A stretch of DNA of 13,208 nucleotides from an uncultured Anaerococcus sp. (GTDB lineage: Bacteria > Bacillota > Clostridia > Tissierellales > Peptoniphilaceae): the NCBI GenBank assembly GCA_902465755.1, contig CABQOK010000018.1, positions 1-13,208 on the forward strand, in the 5' to 3' direction. This document shows positions 7,701-13,030 of the stretch, piece by piece; position 1 is the first letter of the stretch, and every line of letters begins with the position of its first letter. Below the pieces are notes generated by a model that was given only the letters and a program-made list of their open reading frames with translations, was not told the origin of the DNA and did no database searches. The position numbers and the translations under genes are program-made.

Positions 7701-10082
7701 CACCATGATCAAGGGGCTCTTGGGGCGGCCGATTATTATAGGGCAATCCTTAGGCAAGTTCTGCTTATGAAGGATATGGGAGCAAATGCTATAAGAATCA
7801 CCCACAATCCAGCTAGTAAGAAGTTAATCGATATAGCAAACAAGGAGGGCATCCTCCTTATAGAGGAAATATTTGATGGATGGATTTTGGATAAGAATAA
7901 TAATTACAAGGATTATTCTAGGTATTTTGCCCAAAGGATTGGGGAAAGTGAGCTCATAAATGCGACTTGCGACATGACTCGGGGAGAATTTGACTTAAAG
8001 GAAACCCTAAGAAGAGATTATAATGCCCCATCAATCATAGCCTATTCTTTGGGCAATGAAATTTTGTGCGGGACTAACCAGACTAGGAGCAAGGAATATC
8101 CGAGTATTGCCAGTAATTTGATAAGCTGGGCGAGAGAGCTTGACCAGAAGAGATTTCTAACCATAGGGGATAATTCCCTAAGAGATGGCTACGATAAAAA
8201 CTTAGTCGAAATCGAAGAAGAACTTACAAGATCTAAGGGCCTTGTCGGTCTTAACTATTGCGATGGGGATAAATATGATAAGATCCACAAAGACCACCCT
8301 AACTGGATTCTCTGGCAGTCAGAATCTGCTTCATCAGTTAACTCTAGGGCTTGTTATGATAGGTTGGGAGATGATCTAAGAGAAGATATGCGTCTTACTT
8401 CCTATGATGAATCCAAAGTCGCCTGGGGAAATCTTGCAGCAGAAGCCTGGTTTGATGTAATAAATCGCGACTTTGTAATGGGAGAGGCTGTGTGGACGGG
8501 CTTTGATTATCTAGGTGAACCAACTCCCTACAATGGCATCGAAAGAGGAGCACCCTACGGCTTTCCTGCTCCTAGATCTTCCTTTTTCGGCATAGTTGAT
8601 ACGGCGGGATTTCCCAAAGACTCCTACTATCTCTACAGGGCCTTGTGGAATGAAAAAGATACAACGACCCATATCCTTCCTTCTTGGAATGCTAAAGAAC
8701 TAGGAGATTTGGCAGAAAATGTCCCGATAGTTGTCTACACCAATGCATCTGCTGTTGAGTTGATATTTACTGATGAAGATGTGAATATCAAATCTTTGGG
8801 AAAGAAATACATGGATGAAGTAAGGACAAAGGCGGGCTTTAGCTACAAGAAGGTCAAGGGAGAAGAAGGGCCGAAATCTTTGTATATGACTTGGCATATG
8901 CCTTATGAGAAAGGAGAGCTCTCTGCCATATCCTTTGATGAAAATGGCAAAATCATAAGAAATACGGTAGGAAGATCTAAGGTTAAAACCCCTACTGAAG
9001 GTACTTTTATAAAGTTAGAGGCCTTTTATCCTTCTATGGGAGAAAATGGAGATGGGATTAACTTCATTACTATAGACCTTGTAGATGAAGGTGGGAATAT
9101 CAAAACTGGCGCATCAGATGAAATATCTGTAGAAGTATCAGAAAATGCAAAGCTTATTGGTTTGGATTCAGGACTACAAACTGACTTTGATCCCTTTAGG
9201 ACTCATAAGAAAAGGGCCTACGGAGGAAGGCTCCTTGCCATAGTTAAGGCAAAAGGTCCCGGTCCTCTTAAGCTTAAAGCCTCTGGCCAAAATTTAAGAC
9301 AGGCAGAGCTTACAATCCCTGTTTGGGGAAAATTTCACAAAAGAAATAGTCTAGCTTATGATAAGTACCTGATAAATTCTTCACCCGAAGATCTTGGTCT
9401 TGAAGGAGATAAGGAGATTTCCTGGAATCTAATAGAAAAAGGCAAGTATCACAGGACCTATGTGGAAGATTCTAAGAGTGGACCGATCAACATATACGTC
9501 TTAGATATCAAGGGTGAGCTTAGGCTAATGGATTATGAAATGGGTATTTTCGAAGATGAGCCACCAATCTTTCCTAAATCTCTTCCCCTAGTAGATGAGG
9601 ATGGACAAATATATTACCATGGCAAGGAGATAAGCTATGACGATTTTGATGAAGAAGAATTTAGGAGAGAGGGTTTTGTAAGAACTAGAGCAAGGCTAAA
9701 ACTCTTAGGGAAAAATTATAAATCTTCTGTTATTGTAAGAAGGCTAGTAGAAAGATACAGGAAAGATGCCTATATAGAGGATTTCGCCCTGGAAAAAAGA
9801 GTGAGTGAAGATGAGATTTATTTTGCCTACGACACCCAGCAGATTTTTGGAGAAATTGAAATCTATCCACAAGGATCTTTCTCTAAGCTTAGATTTTTCA
9901 TAGGAGAAAGTGAGAATGAAGATAGCTTCAAGGAGCTTAGACCTTATGAGATAACAAAAGATTCTTCTAAGACTACTTTTATCTTCGAGAAATTTTCTGC
10001 AACATTTATCAAAATTATAGGCGATGTAAGAAATATTAGCAAAATTAGGCTTAGGTCTATGAAGATTAAAGTGGAAGAATAG
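4704..10082 (+). CDS. Giant bifunctional glycosidase: GH92 alpha-mannosidase-like enzyme fused to GH2 beta-galactosidase-like enzyme
   Basis: A 1792-residue protein without signal peptide. ATG 4704 is chosen because AGAGGG (4693-4698) lies 5 bases upstream; TTG 4689 is an in-frame alternative adding 5 residues. Residues about 15-695 match GH92: FRISHQPSPWMGD (66-78), GFWDGQKTLFPLL (309-321), GYVPSDFPESVNQTLD (412-427), YTEGSAF (491-497; E493 probable acid) and GDEDNGSMASWF (601-612; D602/D604 probable base region). From about 715 a complete GH2 follows: sandwich with GGVGLYRKSF (770-779) and SRWYSGSGIYRD (844-855), barrel with acid/base E1119 in SLGNE and nucleophile E1207 in SESAS, WTGFDYLGEPTPY (1264-1276), then a DUF4982-like segment (about 1320-1400) and a last Ig-like domain (about 1430-1540). 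The final ~250 residues are unassigned. Together with GH123 it suggests stepwise cleavage of a mannose/galactose/GalNAc-containing glycan; exact linkages are not readable. Confidence 0.88.
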   Translation: MKIIDDILKDIRYTDTRIGTASVRDFSNGNTLPLCGMPHGNNYLTLMTRDDGTFFFHPEDKGLLAFRISHQPSPWMGDFSYINILPLTDDENISYDREESIFRPNFLKISYKNGGSVLASMMDLGGVIKSCGKRTFKIFTDGLKLEKNGDFLEGFVINYAACEDKNLKMYIKIGFSKAYKFSFEEGCYYVKTSSDETSLKFATSFISMDQDRDNYEKIPDDLELIIKESKKARDKYFDIFQIGDLDYEDNFQKFTPYRKIDKIKFFYHAVYRAFLFPMKFFEKDKKNQDIYFDTHTSSIKRGKFYTNIGFWDGQKTLFPLLSLVAEEDLSDILEGVLNFYRDTGYLPKWLSPDERGLMPGTLVENVIADALTKGISIDKKELFLKALLDAAEKEGEDDRYGRFKSKTYRKLGYVPSDFPESVNQTLDNSLADFSIGRVAELCGKEDLADRYYSYSRNWEKLFDYETKFLRAKNRKGEFVGDFDPLSWGSPYTEGSAFQNSYNCYHDFPRLIELFGSKEKFEDRLDQMINADSTYHVGSYGYDIHEMSEMHDAHFGQFAISNQPSFHLPYLYNLVEKYWKSEIIIKTLMRDYFSYNFRGFPGDEDNGSMASWFILSAMGIYPLTPASGFYEMGISLFDKMKVKLSSGNTIEIRTEENYPHKNFVKDIKVDGKILEGKRISHEDFIKAREIVFRLNILPEPMKSKYYIEKIDTNQRRINLNKSWKFALGDIPGFYKNFFDDSSWDYIDLPHDYSIARPYSKAGEAQSAYKLGGVGLYRKSFIIKEKKRAKLSFDGIYCDAEIFLNGNKLAYHHHGYSPFLIDITDFLYYDRENILAIKVDNPIPTSRWYSGSGIYRDLDLILTDDIAFDEVRIDDCGLEDKKGEIDLEIRSFISNKSNFDEEISLEHKLIYEDRLVERYKSEVFSIEAMGEIELKDRFPISYPRLWSVDDPDLYKIESLIKHKGKIIDKITGDYGFRYFAASSSRGFSLNGKPIKLKAVCLHHDQGALGAADYYRAILRQVLLMKDMGANAIRITHNPASKKLIDIANKEGILLIEEIFDGWILDKNNNYKDYSRYFAQRIGESELINATCDMTRGEFDLKETLRRDYNAPSIIAYSLGNEILCGTNQTRSKEYPSIASNLISWARELDQKRFLTIGDNSLRDGYDKNLVEIEEELTRSKGLVGLNYCDGDKYDKIHKDHPNWILWQSESASSVNSRACYDRLGDDLREDMRLTSYDESKVAWGNLAAEAWFDVINRDFVMGEAVWTGFDYLGEPTPYNGIERGAPYGFPAPRSSFFGIVDTAGFPKDSYYLYRALWNEKDTTTHILPSWNAKELGDLAENVPIVVYTNASAVELIFTDEDVNIKSLGKKYMDEVRTKAGFSYKKVKGEEGPKSLYMTWHMPYEKGELSAISFDENGKIIRNTVGRSKVKTPTEGTFIKLEAFYPSMGENGDGINFITIDLVDEGGNIKTGASDEISVEVSENAKLIGLDSGLQTDFDPFRTHKKRAYGGRLLAIVKAKGPGPLKLKASGQNLRQAELTIPVWGKFHKRNSLAYDKYLINSSPEDLGLEGDKEISWNLIEKGKYHRTYVEDSKSGPINIYVLDIKGELRLMDYEMGIFEDEPPIFPKSLPLVDEDGQIYYHGKEISYDDFDEEEFRREGFVRTRARLKLLGKNYKSSVIVRRLVERYRKDAYIEDFALEKRVSEDEIYFAYDTQQIFGEIEIYPQGSFSKLRFFIGESENEDSFKELRPYEITKDSSKTTFIFEKFSATFIKIIGDVRNISKIRLRSMKIKVEE

Positions 10083-10133
10083 AAGAAAATCTTTATAATT
10101 GGTAGAATATAGTAGAGAAAGAAAAGAGGTAGT

Positions 10134-10700
10134 ATGGAAGAAAAGAAAAGTTTGTGGCAATTATTTAAGTCCACCCTATATCTGTCCGCCTTTACCTTTG
10201 GCGGAGGTTATGTAATAATTTCACTGATGAAGGATACCTTTGTAGATAAGCTAGGCTGGCTAGAGAAGGACGACATGCTAGATATGACTGCTATTGCCCA
10301 ATCGGCTCCTGGAGCTGTCGCTGTAAATGCAGCTGTAGTAGTAGGCTATGAGACCTTTGGCATCTCCGGCATGCTTGTAGCAATCCTTGCAACTATTATT
10401 CCGCCCTTAGTGATAATTTCTACGATTTCTATTTTCTACAAGGCCTTTATAGCCAATAAATTTATAGCGACCTTTCTTAAGGGAATGCAGGCAGGAGTCG
10501 CAGCCCTTATCTTTAAGGTAGTCATAGATATGACGGAAGATCTCTTAAAACTTAAGTCGAAAACTCTCTTTCTAGTAATGGTTTTAAGCTTTGTAGCAGG
10601 ATTTTTCTTTAAGATTAATATTGTCTATATCATCCTTGCCTTGATTTTGGTGGGTCTTATCTATTCATGGAAGAAGAAAGGAGAAAGCCGTGCTTCTTGA
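10134..10700 (+). CDS. Chromate transporter family protein, first half-size subunit
   Basis: A 188-residue membrane protein with the CHR family signature near the N-terminus: FTFGGGYVII (20-29), then AIAQSAPGAVAVNAA (53-67) and a GISGMLVAILATIIPP segment (76-91), followed by further membrane helices. Half-size members of this family usually occur as adjacent pairs and work together; some export chromate, but the true substrate of pairs in anaerobes is often unknown. AAGAGG (10124-10129) lies 4 bases before ATG. The gap to the glycosidase gene is 51 bases with no hairpin. It contains a perfect TATAAT (10094-10099) but no good -35, so it may have a weak promoter of its own or be read from upstream. 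It overlaps the second subunit by 11 bases. Confidence 0.9.
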   Translation: MEEKKSLWQLFKSTLYLSAFTFGGGYVIISLMKDTFVDKLGWLEKDDMLDMTAIAQSAPGAVAVNAAVVVGYETFGISGMLVAILATIIPPLVIISTISIFYKAFIANKFIATFLKGMQAGVAALIFKVVIDMTEDLLKLKSKTLFLVMVLSFVAGFFFKINIVYIILALILVGLIYSWKKKGESRAS

Positions 10701-11241
10701 CTTATATTTGACCTTTTTTAAGGTGGGACTCTTCTCCTTCGGTGGAGGTTACGCTGCTCTTCCTCTAATCCAGCAGGAAGTAGTCGGGGCAAATTCTTGG
10801 CTAAGTCTTTCTGAGTTTAACGACCTCATTACCATAAGTCAGATGACTCCAGGACCTATTGCCGTAAATTCTGCGACCTTCGTGGGAGTGAGGGTAGGAG
10901 GTATTCTTGGAGGGCTTGTCGCAACCCTAGGTTGTGTGACGCCTTCTGCGATAATCGTTGGAATTTTGGCCTATTTTTACAAAAAATACAAGGACCTAGA
11001 TTCGATTTCTAACGTTTTGTACTTCCTTAGACCTGCTATAATTTCTATGATTTTGATAGCTGGTGTAGATATACTTATGACTGCCTTATTTGATACAAGA
11101 GCAATTGCTTTAATGAATCTAGATTATAAGATGTTAGTTCTTTTCGGCCTTATCTTAATTCTGATGATTAAAAAGGATATAGATCCGATTAAGCTAATGC
11201 TTGCATCAGGGGCTATCTATCTTTTGGTAAGCTTAATATGA
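10690..11241 (+). CDS. Chromate transporter family protein, second half-size subunit
   Basis: A 183-residue membrane protein related to its upstream neighbour: FKVGLFSFGGGYAALPLI (10-27), then ISQMTPGPIAVNSATFVG (49-66), where TPGP is the usual CHR motif, and GGLVATLG (74-81). The start is GTG 10690, supported by AAAGGAG (10677-10683) 6 bases upstream inside the end of the first subunit; no ATG fits. The 11-base overlap and tandem order indicate a heteromeric two-gene transporter. The two proteins probably insert with opposite topology, as is proposed for paired short CHR proteins. Chromate resistance is the family name; the physiological anion is not determined here. Confidence 0.9.
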   Translation: MLLDLYLTFFKVGLFSFGGGYAALPLIQQEVVGANSWLSLSEFNDLITISQMTPGPIAVNSATFVGVRVGGILGGLVATLGCVTPSAIIVGILAYFYKKYKDLDSISNVLYFLRPAIISMILIAGVDILMTALFDTRAIALMNLDYKMLVLFGLILILMIKKDIDPIKLMLASGAIYLLVSLI

Positions 11242-11247
11242 CACTAG

Positions 11248-11278
11248 GGACTTGATAAAAAATTTGCATATCAAGTCC
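11248..11278. repeat. Perfect 10-bp inverted repeat at the larA promoter (operator or terminator hairpin)
   Basis: GGACTTGATA (11248-11257) and TATCAAGTCC (11269-11278) are exact reverse complements around an 11-base A/T-rich spacer. The spacer holds the probable -35 box of larA. There is no T-run after the right arm, so a classic terminator for the chromate genes is less likely than a repressor/activator site, though an RNA hairpin is possible. Confidence 0.6.
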
Positions 11279-11292
11279 TAATTATATATAAT
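11263..11292 (+). promoter_or_regulatory. Probable promoter of larA
   Basis: TTTGCA (11263-11268), an 18-base spacer and a perfect TATAAT (11287-11292) form a plausible sigma-A promoter, preceded by an A-tract. The start would be near 11299, giving a leader of about 38 bases with AAAGGAG (11325-11331) 5 bases before ATG 11337. The overlap with the inverted repeat suggests regulated expression. Confidence 0.6.
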
Positions 11293-11336
11293 AAAAGAAA
11301 AGCTTTTCATGAAGAGAAGTAAACAAAGGAGTTTTT

Positions 11337-12611
11337 ATGAAAATCAAATTACCTTATGGAAAAACATTCCAAGAAACAGAAATTGACGATTCAAGAATCC
11401 AAGGGATATTAACATCCCACCTAGAAGAATACCATCCAGAAGATGACCAACTTACAATAGTAAAAAAAGCTATGGCAAGTCCCATCGAATCTAAAAAATT
11501 AAAAGAGCTTGCTGTCGGCAAGGATAAGGTTGTCATCCTCATAAGCGATCATACAAGACCAGTTCCAAGTAAATACATACTTCCCCTAATGCTTGCTGAA
11601 ATCAGAGAGGGAAATCCAGATGCAGACATAACCCTTCTAGTAGCCACAGGCTGCCATAGAAATTCTAAGAAGGAAGAATTGATATTTAAACTAGGCGAAG
11701 AGATTTATAATAATGAAAAAATCTACATCCACGACTGCGATGATGAAGACATGCTCGTAACTTTAGACGAAAAGCTTCCTTCAGGTGGAGATATCGTAGT
11801 AAATAAAATAGCTGCTGAGGCAGATCTTCTAGTAGCAGAAGGTTTTATCGAGCCACACTTCTTTGCAGGATTTTCTGGAGGAAGAAAGTCAGTTTTCCCT
11901 GGCTGCTGTTCTAGAAAGGCTGTAATGTACAATCACAACTCAGAATTTATCGACAGTCAATACTCAAGAACAGGAAATCTCGAAAACAATCCAATCCACA
12001 AGGACATGGTTGCAGCAGCTAGAGCCCTAGGACTTTGCTATGTAGTTAATGTCGTAATAAATTCTGAAAAGAAAGTAATCCACGCAGTAGCAGGTGATCT
12101 CGAGAAGGCTCACGAGGCTGGAACAGATTGGCTAAAGGATAAGGCTGGAGTTGAAAGAAAAGAAGCAGACATTGCCATTACATCAAACGGTGGCTACCCA
12201 CTTGATCAAAATATCTACCAAACAGTTAAGTCAATGACAGCAGCAGAAGCTACCCTTAAAGATGACGGAGTAATCATAGTTTGTTCAGAATCAGGAGATG
12301 GTACTGGAGGAGATGCCTTCCACAGGGCCTTCCTAGAAGAAAGAGACATAGAAAAGTTATACAAAGGTTTCCTCGATACACCAAAAATTGAAACTATACC
12401 AGACCAATGGGAATCACAAATCCTATGTAGGATTCTCCTAAAGGCAAAAGCAGTAATCTACGTATCAGATTATGACCCAAAGACCCTAGAAGACTTCCAC
12501 TTTATCCCTGTCAAAACCTTAGACGAAGCTATGGAAAAAGCAGATGAATTGATGGGTAAAGATAGCACAGTTACAGTTATACCAGACGGTATTGCAGTTA
12601 TAGTAAAATAA
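11337..12611 (+). CDS. larA: Nickel-pincer-dependent racemase/epimerase of the LarA family (lactate racemase-like)
   Basis: A 424-residue cytoplasmic enzyme of normal LarA length that interconverts the two configurations of a 2-hydroxyacid such as D- and L-lactate. It has the residues known from Lactiplantibacillus LarA at nearly the same positions: SDHTRP (R74), ATGCHR (H107), EPHFFAGFSGGRKS with H174 and K184 (the lysine that carries the nickel pincer nucleotide), NHNS (H200), and QTVKSM with Q295 and K298. All catalytic and cofactor residues that I can check are present. LarA homologues can instead act on malate, phenyllactate, 2-hydroxyglutarate or gluconate, so lactate is only the default. 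The cofactor genes larB, larC and larE are not in the window. It has its own promoter and SD and is followed by a hairpin, so it is probably a single-gene transcript. Confidence 0.92.
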   Translation: MKIKLPYGKTFQETEIDDSRIQGILTSHLEEYHPEDDQLTIVKKAMASPIESKKLKELAVGKDKVVILISDHTRPVPSKYILPLMLAEIREGNPDADITLLVATGCHRNSKKEELIFKLGEEIYNNEKIYIHDCDDEDMLVTLDEKLPSGGDIVVNKIAAEADLLVAEGFIEPHFFAGFSGGRKSVFPGCCSRKAVMYNHNSEFIDSQYSRTGNLENNPIHKDMVAAARALGLCYVVNVVINSEKKVIHAVAGDLEKAHEAGTDWLKDKAGVERKEADIAITSNGGYPLDQNIYQTVKSMTAAEATLKDDGVIIVCSESGDGTGGDAFHRAFLEERDIEKLYKGFLDTPKIETIPDQWESQILCRILLKAKAVIYVSDYDPKTLEDFHFIPVKTLDEAMEKADELMGKDSTVTVIPDGIAVIVK

Positions 12612-12646
12612 AAAATTAAGCCGGCTTATAAGGCTCGTCATTTTTT
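12611..12646 (+). terminator. Probable terminator after larA
   Basis: AAAAAT (12611-12616) pairs with ATTTTT (12640-12645) and AGCC (12619-12622) with GGCT (12632-12635), separated by an unequal internal loop and followed by T residues. A short palindrome TAAGCCGGCTTA (12617-12628) lies in the same place. The stem is imperfect, hence moderate confidence. Confidence 0.5.
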
Positions 12647-12652
12647 AAAAGA

Positions 12653-12685
12653 GTAAAAAACAATTTATAGTGGTAAAAAACAATT
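12653..12685 (+). repeat. Two exact 13-base direct repeats, 20 bases apart, before the antitoxin RNA promoter
   Basis: GTAAAAAACAATT occurs at 12653-12665 and again at 12673-12685. The 20-base period is close to two helical turns, and the second copy covers the -35 region of the promoter at 12694. This could be a regulator site or an upstream A-tract element; no function is shown. Confidence 0.6.
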
Positions 12686-12693
12686 CTAAGGTG

Positions 12694-12699
12694 TATAAT
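12694..12699 (+). promoter_or_regulatory. -10 box of the probable antitoxin RNA promoter
   Basis: A perfect TATAAT at 12694-12699 would start transcription near 12706. The -35 position (TGGTAA, 12671-12676, 17-base spacer) matches the consensus poorly, so the A-rich repeats just upstream may help. Confidence 0.55.
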
Positions 12700-12710
12700 A
12701 GTTGTGACTA

Positions 12711-12738
12711 AAAGAGTAAAGTTCAACATGTTGGACAC
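12711..12738 (+). repeat. Direct repeat pair DR1/DR2, antitoxin copy
   Basis: AAAGAGTAAAGT (12711-12722) and CATGTTGGACAC (12727-12738), separated by 4 bases. They match the toxin-side copies at 12860-12891, which are separated by 8 bases. They provide the complementarity between small RNA and toxin mRNA. Confidence 0.8.
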
Positions 12739-12740
12739 AT

Positions 12741-12774
12741 AAAAAGACTGGAGTAGCCGCTCCAGTCTTTTTTT
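12741..12774. terminator. Bidirectional terminator shared by antitoxin RNA and toxin mRNA
   Basis: AAAAAGACTGGAG (12741-12753) and CTCCAGTCTTTTT (12760-12772) form a perfect 13-bp stem with a 6-base loop TAGCCG. It has a T-run on the plus strand to 12774 and, because of the A-run at 12741-12745, a U-run for minus-strand transcripts. It lies 3 bases beyond the toxin stop and ends both converging transcripts. Confidence 0.9.
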
Positions 12775-12777
12775 GGG

Positions 12778-12882
12778 CTAGTTACTATCTTTATTGCCGT
12801 TTCCATCTAGCCACTTGCAGATGTAGTGACTAAGTACACCTGCCATGATAGAAACTGTCAAAGAGTAAAGTAAATTATCCAT
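12778..12882 (-). CDS. 34-residue membrane peptide, probable Fst-like type I toxin
   Basis: The minus strand encodes 34 residues from ATG at 12882-12880 to TAG at 12780-12778. The peptide begins MDNLLYSLTVSIMAGV, has a single hydrophobic segment (about residues 4-22), then CKWLDGNGNK and a polar, charged end. The plan, short N-terminus, one membrane helix with a small G, then a KWLD motif and a polar tail, is that of Fst-type and related small toxic peptides of Firmicutes, which damage the membrane when over-produced. GGGGTG (12895-12890, minus strand) lies about 7 bases before ATG as a weak SD. Its gene converges with the antitoxin RNA and shares the terminator. It is too short for ordinary gene finders. 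Toxicity is inferred from layout and peptide type; a non-toxic small membrane protein cannot be excluded. Confidence 0.78.
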   Translation of the reverse strand: MDNLLYSLTVSIMAGVLSHYICKWLDGNGNKDSN

Positions 12883-12891
12883 GTTAGACAC
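12860..12891 (-). repeat. Direct repeat pair DR1/DR2, toxin copy (antitoxin RNA target)
   Basis: AAAGAGTAAAGT (12860-12871) covers toxin codons 4-8 and CATGTTAGACAC (12880-12891) covers the start codon and the bases just before it, as written on the plus strand. Pairing here would block ribosome loading. Confidence 0.8.
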
Positions 12892-12923
12892 CCCATTTCT
12901 GTTACCAGTCTGGGGATAGTAAC
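12891..12923 (-). promoter_or_regulatory. Structured 5' leader of the toxin mRNA that can mask the ribosome binding site
   Basis: Read on the minus strand, the leader begins GTTAC (12923-12919), has CCCCA (12915-12911), then GTAAC (12905-12901) and TGGGG (12895-12891), which contains the SD-like GGGG. GTTAC/GTAAC can form a 5-bp stem at the very 5' end. CCCCA, in its loop, can pair with TGGGG, a pseudoknot-like fold or an alternative hairpin. Either would hide the ribosome binding site, as the 5' helix of pAD1 RNA I does for Fst. Confidence 0.55.
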
Positions 12924-12929
12924 AATTTA

Positions 12930-12935
12930 ATTATA
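12930..12935 (-). promoter_or_regulatory. -10 box of the probable toxin promoter
   Basis: TATAAT on the minus strand at 12935-12930 would start transcription near 12923, exactly at the leader stem, giving an mRNA of about 180 bases. Two more minus-strand TATAAT boxes lie upstream (12952-12947 and 12961-12956). None has a convincing -35, so the exact start is uncertain. Confidence 0.45.
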
Positions 12936-12977
12936 CTCTATAATTGATTATAAGAATTATAATTTTAAAACTTTAGT

Positions 12978-13030
12978 AATTATGCTTCATATTTTGCGCT
13001 TTAAGCGTTTTTAATGTTAAATGCATAATT
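12978..13030. repeat. Nested inverted repeats in the right-hand non-coding stretch
   Basis: AATTATGC (12978-12985) and GCATAATT (13023-13030) are exact reverse complements. Between them lies CGCTTTAAGCG (12997-13007), a second small palindrome followed by TTTTT. The combination could fold as a branched hairpin or weak terminator, but the DNA is very AT-rich and chance is possible. Confidence 0.35.

Larger units (their letters stand above)
12706..12774 (+). ncRNA. Probable antitoxin RNA of a par/Fst-like type I toxin-antitoxin locus
   Basis: A short predicted transcript of about 69 bases, from the TATAAT at 12694 to the strong hairpin at 12741-12774; it has no plausible reading frame with an SD. 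It carries AAAGAGTAAAGT (12711-12722) and CATGTTGGACAC (12727-12738). The same two blocks occur at 12860-12871 (12 of 12 identical) and 12880-12891 (11 of 12) on the plus strand of the minus-strand toxin gene. The RNA can therefore pair with the toxin mRNA across its start codon and codons 4-8; the single difference gives a G-U pair. In the known par locus of plasmid pAD1, RNA II has the same size, layout and pairing logic. The transcript ends are inferred, not observed. Confidence 0.7.

Noticed and set aside
10094..10099. TATAAT before the chromate transporter pair as a firm promoter
   Set aside because: The -10 is perfect but the -35 position (GTGGAA) matches only 3 of 6; it is mentioned with the gene but not called separately.
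9744..10174. Minus-strand reading frames over the end of the glycosidase gene
   Set aside because: They overlap a well-supported plus-strand gene, have no family features, and their composition is that expected for reverse-strand shadows.
12653..12685. CRISPR-like array
   Set aside because: Only two 13-base repeats with a 7-base gap; no array structure or cas genes.
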